From DATNPH01 sp036703315 (lineage in GTDB: Bacteria; Cyanobacteriota; Cyanobacteriia; Cyanobacteriales; Coleofasciculaceae): a stretch of 53,425 bases of DNA. Below are positions 43,804-53,226 of the stretch, in pieces (position 1 is the first letter of the stretch; the number at the start of each line of letters is the position of its first letter). The translations under genes and the position numbers were made by a program. The notes beneath the pieces are model-generated. The model did no database searches. It had not been told where the DNA came from and saw only the letters and a program-made list of their open reading frames with translations. The stretch lies in assembly GCA_036703315.1 (NCBI GenBank), contig DATNPH010000063.1, positions 1 through 53,425 on the forward strand. Reading direction: 5' to 3'.

Positions 43804-44364
43804 ATGGAACAGCGAATTTTAGGACTCGACCCAGGACTGGCAATCTTGGGCTTTGGGGCAATTGTCTGCCAGACGGCAGAAACCAGTAGGACAAAAAACG
43901 GGGTAACATCTCTGGCTATGACAGCTGAGAGTTGTACCCATTCACAAGTCAAGCCGCTGCCTGAGTTGGTGAAGTTGCTGGATTTCGGTGTCATCAAGAC
44001 ACCGGCAGATAGTGAGATGGGTTCGCGTCTTTGCACCATTTATGACGACTTGCACACCCTGATTGACCAGTGGCAACCTGATCTCGTCGCGATTGAAAAA
44101 CTTTTTTTCTACCGGATGAGTAGCACGATTACTGTAGCTCAGGCGAGAGGGGTTTTGATGTTGGTGTTGGCACAGCATAATGTTCCCATGGTGGAATTTA
44201 CACCAGCTCAAGTTAAGCAGGCGTTAACTGGCTATGGAAATGCCGATAAGTACGAGGTGCAGGAAGCCGTTGCGCGGGAGTTGAATTTAGAGTGTCTTCC
44301 CAAACCAGACGATGCAGCAGATGCATTGGCAGTTGCTTTGACTGCTTGGTTTCAACAGTCATAG
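43804..44364 (+). CDS. ruvC: Holliday junction resolvase RuvC
   Basis: This 186-residue endonuclease resolves recombination intermediates with RuvAB. LGLDPGLAILGFG has the first catalytic Asp, LVAIEKLFFYRM the Glu, and KPDDAADALAVAL the final Asp pair. Between the first two strands, residues about 22-57 form an extra low-complexity loop (ETSRTKNGVTSLAMTAES and beyond) not found in the usual enzymes of 155-175 residues. ATG at 43804. Confidence 0.92.
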   Translation: MEQRILGLDPGLAILGFGAIVCQTAETSRTKNGVTSLAMTAESCTHSQVKPLPELVKLLDFGVIKTPADSEMGSRLCTIYDDLHTLIDQWQPDLVAIEKLFFYRMSSTITVAQARGVLMLVLAQHNVPMVEFTPAQVKQALTGYGNADKYEVQEAVARELNLECLPKPDDAADALAVALTAWFQQS

Positions 44365-44694
44365 AACTTCGACCTATCATTAGAGCGATCAATAGTTGAG
44401 CGATCACATAGTAAGGCGTGGTAGTCTCCTTCATCTGCTTGCAACGATATAAGGATAGACAGCCTAACAGTTTTCTTGCGATGTGCCAAGTAAGACTAGC
44501 GCTGACATTTGGCAGGTACCCGCTTAATCCCTACTCTGTTTAGAATATTATTCACTTCACTCGCTGTTGTTGAACCTCAGAGTTTTAATTCTTATAACTC
44601 CCAATTCAAACCAAAAGAAACATTCTCGTCTAACTTGCGTCAACAATTTTATTACGTCATCCATCATAAGTTGGACAACTTACAGTTGCGTGTC
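44365..44694. other. Leader region of the serine protease gene
   Basis: It separates ruvC from the protease start chosen here. The protease frame stays open back to a TTG at 44509, but that part does not look conserved. Nothing else was seen. Confidence 0.35.
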
Positions 44695-45639
44695 ATGAGA
44701 GCTAAGTGGTTGTTATTGTGTGCTGCTTCCTTTTGCCTGTTTAATACACCTGTCTGGAGCAGTGTTCCTGCACCCACGATTCTTGCTCAGGCTCAGAGTG
44801 ACGAACAAACAAGCATCAATGCTTATCGCCTTGCGAGTCCTGCGGTAGTTACCATCAGTACTGGCAGAGGTTCCGGTTCTGGCAGTATTGTCAGCCCCGA
44901 AGGTCTTATCTTAACCAATTATCACGTTATTCAATCGGCTAGAGGTGGTTTGGTAAATGTAAGTACGACCACAGGAAAGCGCTACACGGGGCGAGTGATT
45001 GCTAGCGATCGCCAAAATGACTTAGCACTGGTGCGCCTCGATACAAGCGATCGTTTCCCGACGGTGCCTCTGTCTAATCCCCAAGGCATTCAAGTCGGTC
45101 AGCGTGTCTTTGCCATTGGCAGTCCCTTTGGGTTGTCAGGAACATTAACAACTGGCATCCTTAGTCGAATTGCTCCCAATGGAGATTTACAAACGGATGC
45201 GGCGCTTAATCCAGGTAATTCCGGAGGTCCATTACTCAACTCACGAGGTGAACTCATCGGTGTAAACAAAGCCATACTCAGCCCAGGTGGAGGAGGCAAT
45301 ATTGGAATTGGCTTTGCCACCAGTATCACTGTTGCCAGGGATTTTATTCAACAAAACCGCAATAGAAGTAGTCCTAGTACAACCGCGATCACTCCCTCAC
45401 CCTCATCCCGTCTCTTGGGGGTAACTGTGGATGCACAGACACTAGTTATTTTGGGAATACAGCCAGGGTCGCTAGCGGCAACTCTTGGACTCAGACGTGG
45501 AGACCAACTAATTGCCCTTAATGGTCGTCGTCTCAGAGGGGTTCAAGACTTGCAAGCCTTCTTTGAGAGTCGTCCATCGGCGGCGGTTCTTACCGTGGCA
45601 AGGGATCGCCGTTTAGTAAATGTTCGCGTAAATTTATAA
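44695..45639 (+). CDS. S1C trypsin-like serine protease with PDZ domain
   Basis: An exported Deg/HtrA-type protease of 314 residues from ATG at 44695, chosen because MRAKWLLLCAASFCLFNTP opens a good signal peptide (cleaved about residue 30). His is in ILTNYHVIQSA, Asp in RQNDLALVRLD and Ser in ALNPGNSGGPLLN, so the triad is complete. One PDZ domain (LLGVTVDAQTLVILG to the end) follows. It probably degrades damaged envelope proteins. A TTG at 44509 would add 62 residues. Confidence 0.88.
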   Translation: MRAKWLLLCAASFCLFNTPVWSSVPAPTILAQAQSDEQTSINAYRLASPAVVTISTGRGSGSGSIVSPEGLILTNYHVIQSARGGLVNVSTTTGKRYTGRVIASDRQNDLALVRLDTSDRFPTVPLSNPQGIQVGQRVFAIGSPFGLSGTLTTGILSRIAPNGDLQTDAALNPGNSGGPLLNSRGELIGVNKAILSPGGGGNIGIGFATSITVARDFIQQNRNRSSPSTTAITPSPSSRLLGVTVDAQTLVILGIQPGSLAATLGLRRGDQLIALNGRRLRGVQDLQAFFESRPSAAVLTVARDRRLVNVRVNL

Positions 45640-45981
45640 ACTTTGTCCGTGTCTCCATCGTTATTTATGGGATTGCTTGCCTGGTTTTAGTTAACCCTCT
45701 GCTGCCCACATGATTTGATGCACACCTTCCCAGCGCCTAAACAGCTTGACATTATTCCCATTTTTAGCTGTATGTTTGGTGCTGATTTTTTTTGTATGCT
45801 ATGTGACGAAGAGGTTTCTAAGAAATTAACGTTCCCAATCACGCCCAATATGTTGTAGCGGGCTAGGCCTACTCTCGGCTACTAAGTCAGTCATTTAAAA
45901 CAGCAAGCGCTAACAATTTGGATAGCTTTACACTGATAATTCTCTCAAACAAACATTTTGGTGAGATGAGGAGTTAATTGC
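45640..45981. promoter_or_regulatory. Upstream region of SH3b gene 1, duplicated at 46960
   Basis: TTGACATTATTCCCATTTTT at 45746 and a TTTTGTATGCTATG block near 45790 recur at 46961 and 47002 before the second SH3b gene. TTGACA may be a -35 box. The ribosome site GAGATGAGGAG is also shared. Confidence 0.6.
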
Positions 45982-46614
45982 ATGAAAAAGAAAAGTATCT
46001 GGGGGATGCTTGTTGCTCTCCTGGCTCTGATGGTGTACCTTGTCGGAGGGCTGAATGCTCCTGCCCTTGCCCTTACCCCCACTACAACAACCAATAGCAT
46101 TCAAGCATCAGAATTAACTACGTTTGACCACCAAGGTCATCTTCTACTGGCACAGGCTGCTGGAGAATGCCGCGCCGCTAACAGGAAGATAGATATTTTC
46201 TCTCAGGCTTCAGTTGCACCAGGCAGTACCACTATTAGAACCTTGGAGACAAACCAAACCGTTACACTCACAGGTGGTGGCAGCAATGGCTGGGTACCAG
46301 TCAGTGCTCCTGTAAGTGGATATGTCATCGCAAGATACCTCAAATCTTGTGGCTCGACTCCACCTCCTCCACCGCAAGGCACCTGCCGTCGAGTGATAGC
46401 TCCTCCAGAGGGACTAATTATCCGTTCCCAGCCTATCTCTTCTGCCACTCAGGTTGGCGGAGTAGCTGTGGGAGCTACTGTCAGGGTTACAGGACAGTCC
46501 AGCTCAGAAGACAGCACTGGGCGCAACTGGGTTGAGATTACAGCTCCGACTCGCGGATGGGTTTCAGGTGGTCGTCCTGCGGGCAATCTGTCCGAGTTGT
46601 TTACTTGTCCTTAG
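45982..46614 (+). CDS. Secreted protein with two SH3b-like domains, copy 1
   Basis: A 210-residue exported protein. After a signal peptide (MKKKSIWGMLVALLALMVYL, cleaved near ALA at about 30) come two SH3b-like modules: CRAANRKIDIFSQ to YVIARYLKSC, and CRRVIAPPEGLIIRS to FTC, each bracketed by Cys that could form disulphides. A short Pro linker (TPPPPPQGT) separates them. SH3b domains usually bind cell wall or protein partners. No catalytic domain is present. It is a paralog of the gene at 47196. Confidence 0.8.
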   Translation: MKKKSIWGMLVALLALMVYLVGGLNAPALALTPTTTTNSIQASELTTFDHQGHLLLAQAAGECRAANRKIDIFSQASVAPGSTTIRTLETNQTVTLTGGGSNGWVPVSAPVSGYVIARYLKSCGSTPPPPPQGTCRRVIAPPEGLIIRSQPISSATQVGGVAVGATVRVTGQSSSEDSTGRNWVEITAPTRGWVSGGRPAGNLSELFTCP

Positions 46615-47195
46615 TGAGCCTAGTGCAGCGCGGCAGAAATAACCCACCCGTTAAAAAAAGGTTCAAAAGCTTACTGTAAAAGCTTTCTTCCCTTCTGCCT
46701 TCTGCCTCCTTACTTCTGCCTTCTTGCACTAGGCATTTCCCTTAAGAGGGCTACACCTTCCTCTCCCCTTGTTAAAGAGGTTGTGGTCAAAACCAGTTGG
46801 TGAGGATGGGGGAGATGAGGAAGATCACACTTCCCAATCTTCCCAATCTTCACAAGCACAAAAAAGACCAACTACTTATGACTACACCCGGTTGGGGCGG
46901 GGTAATCTGTAGCGGACAAATATAGAAATGGTATTGGCACGTCACTAGCGTCGAGATGGCTTGACATTATTCCCATTTTTTCCTAAGTGTTTTGCACTGA
47001 TTTTTTGTATGCTATGGGACGAAGAGATTTCCCAGAGTTCAACGTTCCTGATAGCGATCGCTGATTTGGAGGCAGCTCAAGCTTAGTCTTGGCTACTGAG
47101 TCAGTCATCTTAAAAAACTAGTTGCTAACACTTGGAATCGTTTTACTCTGAAAGTCTCTAAAACAAACGTTTTGGTGAGATGAGGAGCTGATTAT
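46615..47195. other. Spacer with duplicated promoter of SH3b gene 2
   Basis: The first half contains CTTCTGCCTTCTGCCTCCTT-type repeats at about 46686-46730, related in inverse orientation to purine-rich repeats at 48111-48150. The second half (46960-47195) repeats the upstream region of SH3b gene 1. Confidence 0.55.
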
Positions 47196-47900
47196 ATGAA
47201 AAACAAGAGCATTCGGGGTCTGCCTGTCGCTCTCTTGGCCTTGGTATTGAGTGCTGTGGCAGGGTTAGAGTCCGCCGCGGCTGTTAACAATCCCACAACA
47301 ACCAACACCCTTCAAAAATCAAAACATACCTCGTTTCAACTGGCTCAAGGGATTGTAGGACAATGCCGTGCAGCTAAACAACGAATCTTTGTCTACTCAC
47401 AGCGTTCAACGTCCAGTCCAACTGTTAGAACTATCGATTCTAACGAACAGGTTACGCTCGCCGACGACGGTGCTGTTGGTTGGATAGCTATTAGTGCCCC
47501 CGCCGTCGGCTATGTAAGAGCAAGTGAACTCACAACCTGCCAATCTGTCACTCCGTCAAAACCTAGCCCAACACCCCCAGCCCCTAGCCCAACACCCCCA
47601 GCCCCTAGCCCAAGACCCTCGACACCCCCAACCCCTCCACCGTCTAACACAACAACAAGCCTCTGCCGCGTAGTTGCATACAACGGACCTGAGGGCGGTC
47701 TAGCTATCCGTACACGACCTGATCGCGTCGCACCTAGAGTTGACGGAGCAAGGTTTGGGGATAGGGTCACGCTCAGAACGAGTCCTCCACCGATCACAGT
47801 AGATAAAGACGGACGTAACTGGATTGAGGTGACAGCGCCTAGTCGCGGATGGATCTCTAACGGGTATCCTAAATCACCTAATCTCGGACTTTGTCCATAA
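47196..47900 (+). CDS. Secreted protein with two SH3b-like domains, copy 2
   Basis: A 234-residue paralog of the preceding gene. The signal peptide (MKNKSIRGLPVALLALVLSA) and both SH3b modules are conserved: CRAAKQRIFVYSQ to ELTTC and CRVVAYNGPEGGLAIRTRP to LCP. The linker is longer and built of PSPTPPAP repeats. The divergence suggests an old tandem duplication that included the promoter. Substrate or partner unknown. Confidence 0.8.
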   Translation: MKNKSIRGLPVALLALVLSAVAGLESAAAVNNPTTTNTLQKSKHTSFQLAQGIVGQCRAAKQRIFVYSQRSTSSPTVRTIDSNEQVTLADDGAVGWIAISAPAVGYVRASELTTCQSVTPSKPSPTPPAPSPTPPAPSPRPSTPPTPPPSNTTTSLCRVVAYNGPEGGLAIRTRPDRVAPRVDGARFGDRVTLRTSPPPITVDKDGRNWIEVTAPSRGWISNGYPKSPNLGLCP

Positions 47901-47981
47901 TCGCAGCTAGCTTTGTGAGCTGTTCTTGGCTCACTACGCTTGCGGTTGCGATCTCGAGAGTTACAAAGCTCTCTGTTTTTG

Positions 47982-48014
47982 AAAATCCCACCCCTTACAA
48001 GGGGTGGGATTTTT
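47982..48014 (+). terminator. Strong intrinsic terminator after SH3b gene 2
   Basis: AAAATCCCACCCCTT (47982-47996) is perfectly complementary to AAGGGGTGGGATTTT (47999-48013), with T and A runs on the two sides; it could work in both directions. Confidence 0.8.
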
Positions 48015-48370
48015 AAAGAGTTGAAGGTTAGAAGGTTGAAGGTTCCAAGGATAATCTGCAACCTAACTAACCTACCAACCTACAACCTGACTTCAGGTAT
48101 AAGCAATTGAAGAAGGCAGAGGGCAGAAGAAGGAAGGCAGAAGGGGGGAATAGTCAGGGGGATTGTTTCCCCCAGTCACTCCCAGCCACTGAATACCTTC
48201 AGTGGAGGATTGTAACCCTTGATCCAAATCCTTCGCCAGAAGCCTTAGAAGAAGGCAGAAGGAAAATCCTTCTGCATAAGAGCCTTTCTTGTTCAAAATT
48301 CAAAATGCTCTAACCCAATTGTGCCAGGACTTTTAGCAATCACGATGCAACTTGTAGCGCGACAGCTTAC
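48015..48370. repeat. Repeat-rich spacer before argD
   Basis: GGTTGAAGGTT-type units (48016-48040) with AACCTACCAACCTACAACCT (near 48070), then purine-rich GAAGGCAGAAG units (48111-48150). No gene seen. Confidence 0.45.
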
Positions 48371-49654
48371 TTACGATCCCACAGCCGCCAAGGCTTGTTC
48401 AATAGCTTGGGCAGCTTGATCGATTTCCTCGGCAGAGACGATTAGCGGTGGTACAAAGCGAACCACTTTCGGACCGGCTGGCACTAGTAGCACGCCCTTT
48501 TCCATAACGGCTTTAACGATATCCACTGAGGTTAGCTCAATGTCGGCTTTGAGTTCCATACCATTAATTAGACCCCAGCCACGCACTTCGGCGATCAAAT
48601 TGGGATATTTGAAAGCGAGCGCTCTCAATCTTGTCCGCAACTGCTCACCCCGTTGCTGCACATTGTGCAGAATGTTCTCATGCTCTAATGTCTGACCCAC
48701 TGTGAGCGCTGCGGCACAGGCAAAGGGATTTCCGCCAAACGTGCTGGCATGGTCACCTGGCAGGAAGACATCACAGAATTTCTTACACATCATTGCACCA
48801 ATTGGGATGCCACCAGCCAATCCCTTAGCACTGGTAAAGATATCTGGCTCGATCCCCAGATTCTCATATCCCCAGTACTTGCCAGTGCGACCCATGCCGA
48901 CCTGCACTTCATCTAGAATTAGCAGGATGCCCGTCTCATCACAGATTTTCCGCAGTCGTAGGAAGTAATCTAGGTCTCCGGGACGAACGCCGCCTTCTCC
49001 CTGCAAAGGTTCCATCAAAATCGCGGCTACTCGCTGGTTGCCCTCATCGATATCACCGATCGCATTCTCCACTGCCCGAATATCGTTGTAAGGTACGTAG
49101 CTGAATCCAGGCATCAAGGGGTCGAAGTTTTTCTGGTACTTCGGCTGACCAGTAGCGGTAATCGTTGCGAGTGTCCGCCCATGGAAACTGGCGTTAGCCG
49201 TCAAAATTACCGGCTTTTCAATATCTAACACGGTGTGGGCGTACTTCCGTGCCAGTTTAATTGCCCCTTCGTTTGCCTCTGCTCCAGAGTTGCAGAAAAA
49301 TACCCGCTCCGCACACGAGTGATCAATAATCCACTTAGCTAATGCCCCTTGCTCTGGGATGTAGTACAGATTAGAAACATGGTGTAGCTTTTGGATTTGC
49401 CGCGTTACTGTTTCGACTAAAGCCGGGTGAGCGTGACCGAGCGTGCAAGTAGCAATCCCCGCTACAAAGTCGAGATATTCGCGCCCCTCGGTATCCCAGA
49501 CGCGACAACCTTCTCCCTTTTCCAGGGCGATTGGAAAGCGCCCATAGGTTGTCATTACATTAGCGTCAAAGTCAGCGGGATCAAAGGGAGCAGATACTCC
49601 TGATGCTGACTCGGCTGGATCGGAGGGATTCTTAAGGAGTATGTCTAGACTCAC
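48371..49654 (-). CDS. argD: Acetylornithine aminotransferase
   Basis: A 427-residue PLP enzyme of class III that makes N-acetylornithine in arginine synthesis. FCNSGAEANEGAIKLARKY is the cofactor phosphate block, LILDEVQVGMGRTGKYWGYE has the Asp that binds the pyridine N, and FTSAKGLAGGIPIGAM the Schiff-base Lys; STFGGNPFACAAAL follows. Length is normal, with a short N-terminal extension. It is transcribed alone. Confidence 0.93.
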   Translation of the reverse strand: MSLDILLKNPSDPAESASGVSAPFDPADFDANVMTTYGRFPIALEKGEGCRVWDTEGREYLDFVAGIATCTLGHAHPALVETVTRQIQKLHHVSNLYYIPEQGALAKWIIDHSCAERVFFCNSGAEANEGAIKLARKYAHTVLDIEKPVILTANASFHGRTLATITATGQPKYQKNFDPLMPGFSYVPYNDIRAVENAIGDIDEGNQRVAAILMEPLQGEGGVRPGDLDYFLRLRKICDETGILLILDEVQVGMGRTGKYWGYENLGIEPDIFTSAKGLAGGIPIGAMMCKKFCDVFLPGDHASTFGGNPFACAAALTVGQTLEHENILHNVQQRGEQLRTRLRALAFKYPNLIAEVRGWGLINGMELKADIELTSVDIVKAVMEKGVLLVPAGPKVVRFVPPLIVSAEEIDQAAQAIEQALAAVGS

Positions 49655-50492
49655 TAACTTAATCCTTATCGCAGTTATTGGATGATGAATCTTTTTAAGG
49701 ACTGATTGGATGGGTTTGAGTTAAGCTTCGATCTACTAAACTTGCAGGTCAGACAATGAAATGTAGCTAGACCTGTCTTAACAGTTAGTACCCATTGACA
49801 GCCTGAATCACACGTACTTTATCTTATCTAGAGAAAAGCCAACTCAGAGACACTTATTAACCTCTTACCTCCGCTATTGCCAGCAAACCTTGACAAAACA
49901 ACTTTGCTAACGCCAACTAAGCCCCCTCAACTAACCCTCTTCTGTCACTCTCCGAAGACTTTTGTTATTTCTAAATGCTAGAGCTTTTGCATATCAGGCG
50001 ATCGCCAGCTTTTTTCTGAGTAGAAATTGATGAGAGTGCCAAATTTGTCAAAATATCATCATTAAACGCCGCATCGCTTAACGTACCTTGTCTCTGGAAA
50101 CTACTCATAATACGAAAAACCGGAGAGTGACAGAAGAGGGCTAAGCTCTTTTTCTTTTGATTGGCACGCGCTCACCCGCCGGGATGCTTACCATTACTCA
50201 GTTTCCTGATTTTGTCTTTTTAATGGCTTAGCAATTTTTGGAGTCTTGTACCTATTGTTTAAGCACAGGAGTTTAGATTAAAGGTTCTAACTTAAGAAAG
50301 ATTTATTATTAGCTTAAATTGAATTTATTGTCAAGCCTTAAGTTTTGCAGTTTGGCTATCATGGACAACTTGGTAAAACAGTAGGGTACCTTTAATTCTC
50401 TATAAATCTATAATTACTAGCCTGATTAACTGAAGACACCAGCAAAGCCGATGCTCTTTTGGTGCTGACGCACTTGAGATTTAACAAACTTT
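49655..50492. other. Long intergenic region containing a MITE-like element
   Basis: About 840 bases lie between argD and the oxygenase gene. The element at 49935-50140 is the only structure I can support; the remainder is AT-rich without a gene. Confidence 0.4.
49931..50144. mobile_element. 206-bp element with perfect 20-bp terminal inverted repeats
   Basis: CCCTCTTCTGTCACTCTCCG at 49935-49954 is repeated exactly in reverse complement at 50121-50140. Both ends are flanked by CTAA (49931-49934 and 50141-50144), a probable 4-bp target duplication. The 166 bases inside do not code for a protein. This is the standard form of a miniature inverted-repeat element moved by a transposase elsewhere; the parent family is not identified. 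Confidence 0.8.
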
Positions 50493-51026
50493 TCAACGCG
50501 ATCTCGAAATTCTCTGCCTCAAACCAAAACTGTATCGGGTTGACCGAATATTAGTAACGTAGTGAAACGGACGCTGATCAGACCCCAGAAAACTAGGCGC
50601 TCTCAGGAAGATGACGTGACCTGGCGTAGTGTCAAATTCCAAAGAATTAGTCCCCATCCGATCAGTACACAGATAGAATTGCCCTTGTCCACTGATGTTG
50701 AAAACACAGACCAGGTTGATGGCACTATAACGGTCTCTATGGGGGGTAATCCCCAGCTGTCCTGGTTCATAACGTTGCAACACCATCGAATTGAATTGCA
50801 AGGGAACAGTGAAAGGATAGTTTGCTAAGTCGGACAAAGCTTCATCCATTAGTGCTTGAAACTCAGCCGTGAGGCTCCTATACAACGATGAAGACGGAAA
50901 CGCCTCAAACGAACTATACTCTTTTTTGACGATACGATCGCCCGTGCCAACCACCCCGGTTTCTTCTGCATAGCAGTAGCTACTAGCCTCTTGCAGAAGC
51001 TCTAATCTCGCTGCATCTGATAGCAA
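50493..51026 (-). CDS. 2OG-Fe(II) oxygenase-like protein
   Basis: A 177-residue dioxygenase-fold protein. GITPHRDRY supplies the HxD iron ligands, RPFHYVTNI the second His, and RSTRYSFGLRQR the 2-oxoglutarate-binding Arg, as in AlkB-like and related enzymes. Substrate unknown. The start is a TTG at 51026, but the frame stays open for 29 more codons to TAG at 51114-51116 and encodes a plausible continuation (FTLKDFDIHWIVQSLSHQG) without ATG, GTG or TTG. The true start may be lost or non-standard. Confidence 0.75.
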   Translation of the reverse strand: MLSDAARLELLQEASSYCYAEETGVVGTGDRIVKKEYSSFEAFPSSSLYRSLTAEFQALMDEALSDLANYPFTVPLQFNSMVLQRYEPGQLGITPHRDRYSAINLVCVFNISGQGQFYLCTDRMGTNSLEFDTTPGHVIFLRAPSFLGSDQRPFHYVTNIRSTRYSFGLRQRISRSR

Positions 51027-51504
51027 CGGTACGGATACCGCCCCTTGGTGCGAAAGGGACTGGACAATCCAATGGATATCAAAGTCTTTCAGAGTGAAGA
51101 AGGCTGCTCTCTCCTAATCACAGTTTCACATCTATTGTGACAAAGACAGCTTTCCAAGAACTACCAGCTTATCCAGATCCAGATGTCCAGTTCTGGCGGC
51201 ACCAGGCCATACTAAGTTGCAGTCAAAGATAGTAGCTAACAGAGGCAAGAAGGACAAGAGGGAGAGAAAGTGTTATTGTATGGACGCAACTGGGTATCAG
51301 GAAGCGTTTAACCCCAGTGCTTTGTACCAAAAACTCGTACTTTTATCTGTGATAGTCGCAACCCCTGCTTCTTAACTGCGGTAGAGTTGGCTATAAGGGG
51401 GCAGCAGTAGATAACCAATCAATAGCCGAAACTACTACTGGCAAAGTTAAAAAAGCCCAGGTAGACCAAGCTCAGGTAATCGCTGCACTCCTAAGTCCGG
51501 TTAC
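51027..51504. other. Intergenic region before the pentapeptide gene
   Basis: It contains the possible N-terminal extension of the oxygenase (51027-51113). I saw no other gene, RNA or repeat. Confidence 0.35.
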
Positions 51505-51888
51505 ATGTCTTCATCAAACATGGATGCAGAGGAACTACTAAAGCGTTATGCCGCCGGAGAGCGAGACTTTGCCGGAGCCAAGCTCTCCAAAGCCAAGCTG
51601 ATTGGCGCATCCCTGGTGGGTGTCAATCTTTGGGGAGCGGACTTGAGTGGTGCTAACTTAGCCAGAGCCAAACTTTGGGGCGCTAACCTGAGTGGCGCTA
51701 ACTTAGCCAAAGCCAACTTGACCAGAGCTAACCTAAGCGGAGCGCAACTCAATGAAGCTAATTTACGGCAAGCCAAACTCAACTATACCAAGCTTTTTGG
51801 AGCTTCTCTAAGTGGAGCTTACTACGATGAAACTACCCGCTTTTCCATGGGTTTTGACCCTCAAAGTAGAAATATGCGGAAGGTTTAG
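51505..51888 (+). CDS. Pentapeptide repeat protein
   Basis: A 127-residue protein. After a short helix (AEELLKRYAAGERDFAG), residues about 22-105 are tandem A(D/N/K)LxG-type pentapeptides such as GADLSGANLARAKLWGANLS, which fold as a right-handed four-sided helix. Function of such small cyanobacterial members is unknown. It has no signal peptide. ATG at 51505. Confidence 0.85.
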   Translation: MSSSNMDAEELLKRYAAGERDFAGAKLSKAKLIGASLVGVNLWGADLSGANLARAKLWGANLSGANLAKANLTRANLSGAQLNEANLRQAKLNYTKLFGASLSGAYYDETTRFSMGFDPQSRNMRKV

Positions 51889-51904
51889 AAGTGACGTTTG
51901 CCCG

Positions 51905-52129
51905 TTACCTGTGAGAGAGCAAGGCTTTATACACTATGAGATTTAAATTGGGCTGAACCTCTGCTACCCTGTTGATTTGATTGACGGCTTGGATAGTTCG
52001 ACGCCAGTTTTGAGCGCTAAAAGCTTGCTTGAGCTGGGAGTTAGAAGCGGTTTGAGGTGAGCCTAAAGGATTGGATACTAATCCAATTGTTGTTAGTAGG
52101 ATTACGCTGATTAAAGTTGTCAATCTCAT
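51905..52129 (-). CDS. Small exported hypothetical protein
   Basis: A 74-residue reading frame with a good signal peptide (MRLTTLISVILLTTIGLVSN) and a short helical mature part (LKQAFSAQNWRRTIQAVNQI). No family recognised. It could be real or the remains of a longer TPR-like protein. Confidence 0.45.
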   Translation of the reverse strand: MRLTTLISVILLTTIGLVSNPLGSPQTASNSQLKQAFSAQNWRRTIQAVNQINRVAEVQPNLNLIVYKALLSHR

Positions 52130-52343
52130 CGTCTTATCTCCGCTGAATCATTAACTCTTGTTCAGTATCGGAGACTCATGTTTATGATCGCGTTTGCCTA
52201 ACGTCTAACTTTGAATGGCGTTGTTGCTTGCGATCAGCTTCGTTGGTATCGAAGGCGATCACAAACGCAAGCCTGCAACCCTACTGTTAGGATCGCAGGC
52301 AACAGCAAGCACTCATAGACAGTCGCTTGCTACAGATGCATCA

Positions 52344-52643
52344 TCAAGCTATTGCTTCCTCTTGGTGAGTGATGATGGTGCAATCAGATTTTGGATACGC
52401 AACACAGGTCAGCACAAACCCATCATTGATTTGGTCATCGTCTAGAAAGCTTTGATCTGACTGGTCAATCTCACCGGCAGTAATTTTGCCAGTGCAGCTT
52501 GAGCAAGCACCTGCTCGACAGGAATAGGGCAAATCAAAACCTTGCTCTTCAGCGGCGTCGAGAATGTACACGTCGTCATCAACGTCAATTGTAGTGTTCA
52601 GCCCTTCAGCTTCGTTTATCAACGTGACCTTGTAAGTTGCCAT
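52344..52643 (-). CDS. [2Fe-2S] plant-type ferredoxin
   Basis: A 99-residue electron carrier starting MATYKVTLINEAEGL. Cys42, Cys47, Cys50 (in SCRAGACSSC) and Cys80 (VLTCVAYP) bind the cluster. It transfers electrons from photosystem I to reductases. The acidic surface and length are normal for the PetF type, although genomes usually have several. ATG at 52643; an upstream start would add 11 residues. Confidence 0.93.
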   Translation of the reverse strand: MATYKVTLINEAEGLNTTIDVDDDVYILDAAEEQGFDLPYSCRAGACSSCTGKITAGEIDQSDQSFLDDDQINDGFVLTCVAYPKSDCTIITHQEEAIA

Positions 52644-52969
52644 TAGTGTTCCTAACTTTTTAACATTCTGTTCCAACTTTAGAAGAGTATATATACTTAG
52701 TCAACGATTTGATGAATAGCCAAAATCTATCGTTGCGAGTGATGCATCTGGATATTCATAGCGATCGCACCCACTTGCACCAGCAAAGATGCAGCAGGTA
52801 GGAAATAAAGACCAGTTAGTCAATCTGTCCCAGTCCCCGACGTAAGTAAAGCCTGAGAATTAAGCCAGACTTCCCCACATCGGTGGTCGATTTAAACAGT
52901 TGCATAGTGTACTCGGAAAGCTCATCTGAATTTACTACTGTCAAAGTATGAACAGTTGGGGCATCAAAA
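52644..52969. other. Intergenic region upstream of ferredoxin
   Basis: It holds a HIP1 site near 52761 and the divergent promoters. Nothing else seen. Confidence 0.35.
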
Positions 52970-53206
52970 ATGGAATTAATCCAAAGCTTTATAGAAATAG
53001 CGGAAACAGCTGCCAAGCAACAGGCTCTGCAAAAAAACGCCAATATCACTGTTGCAGCTCATCAACCGACTCAAGAGCTGGCTGCTATTGAAGCCTTGCT
53101 ATTTAATAAACCACCTTCTGCTGTACGAATGTACTGCCAGGATGGGGAGGGAACGTTCCTTTCAGATATAACCAACTGCAATCAAACCGACGATTATTGG
53201 CTGTAG
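52970..53206 (+). CDS. Small hypothetical protein
   Basis: A 78-residue reading frame with an N-terminal helix (ELIQSFIEIAETAAKQQALQ) and two Cys in the C-terminal half. It is not recognised. It has a plausible ATG and is convergent with the gene at 53227. Confidence 0.5.
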   Translation: MELIQSFIEIAETAAKQQALQKNANITVAAHQPTQELAAIEALLFNKPPSAVRMYCQDGEGTFLSDITNCNQTDDYWL

Positions 53207-53226
53207 TAAGGAGAGGTTAAAGGTGT

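Noticed and set aside
47510..48061. 183-residue minus-strand frame opposite SH3b gene 2
   Set aside because: It is a shadow of the proline-rich linker, and it contains the terminator.
52816..53049. 77-residue minus-strand frame near the right end
   Set aside because: It overlaps the start of the more plausible plus-strand frame at 52970 and has no supporting signal.
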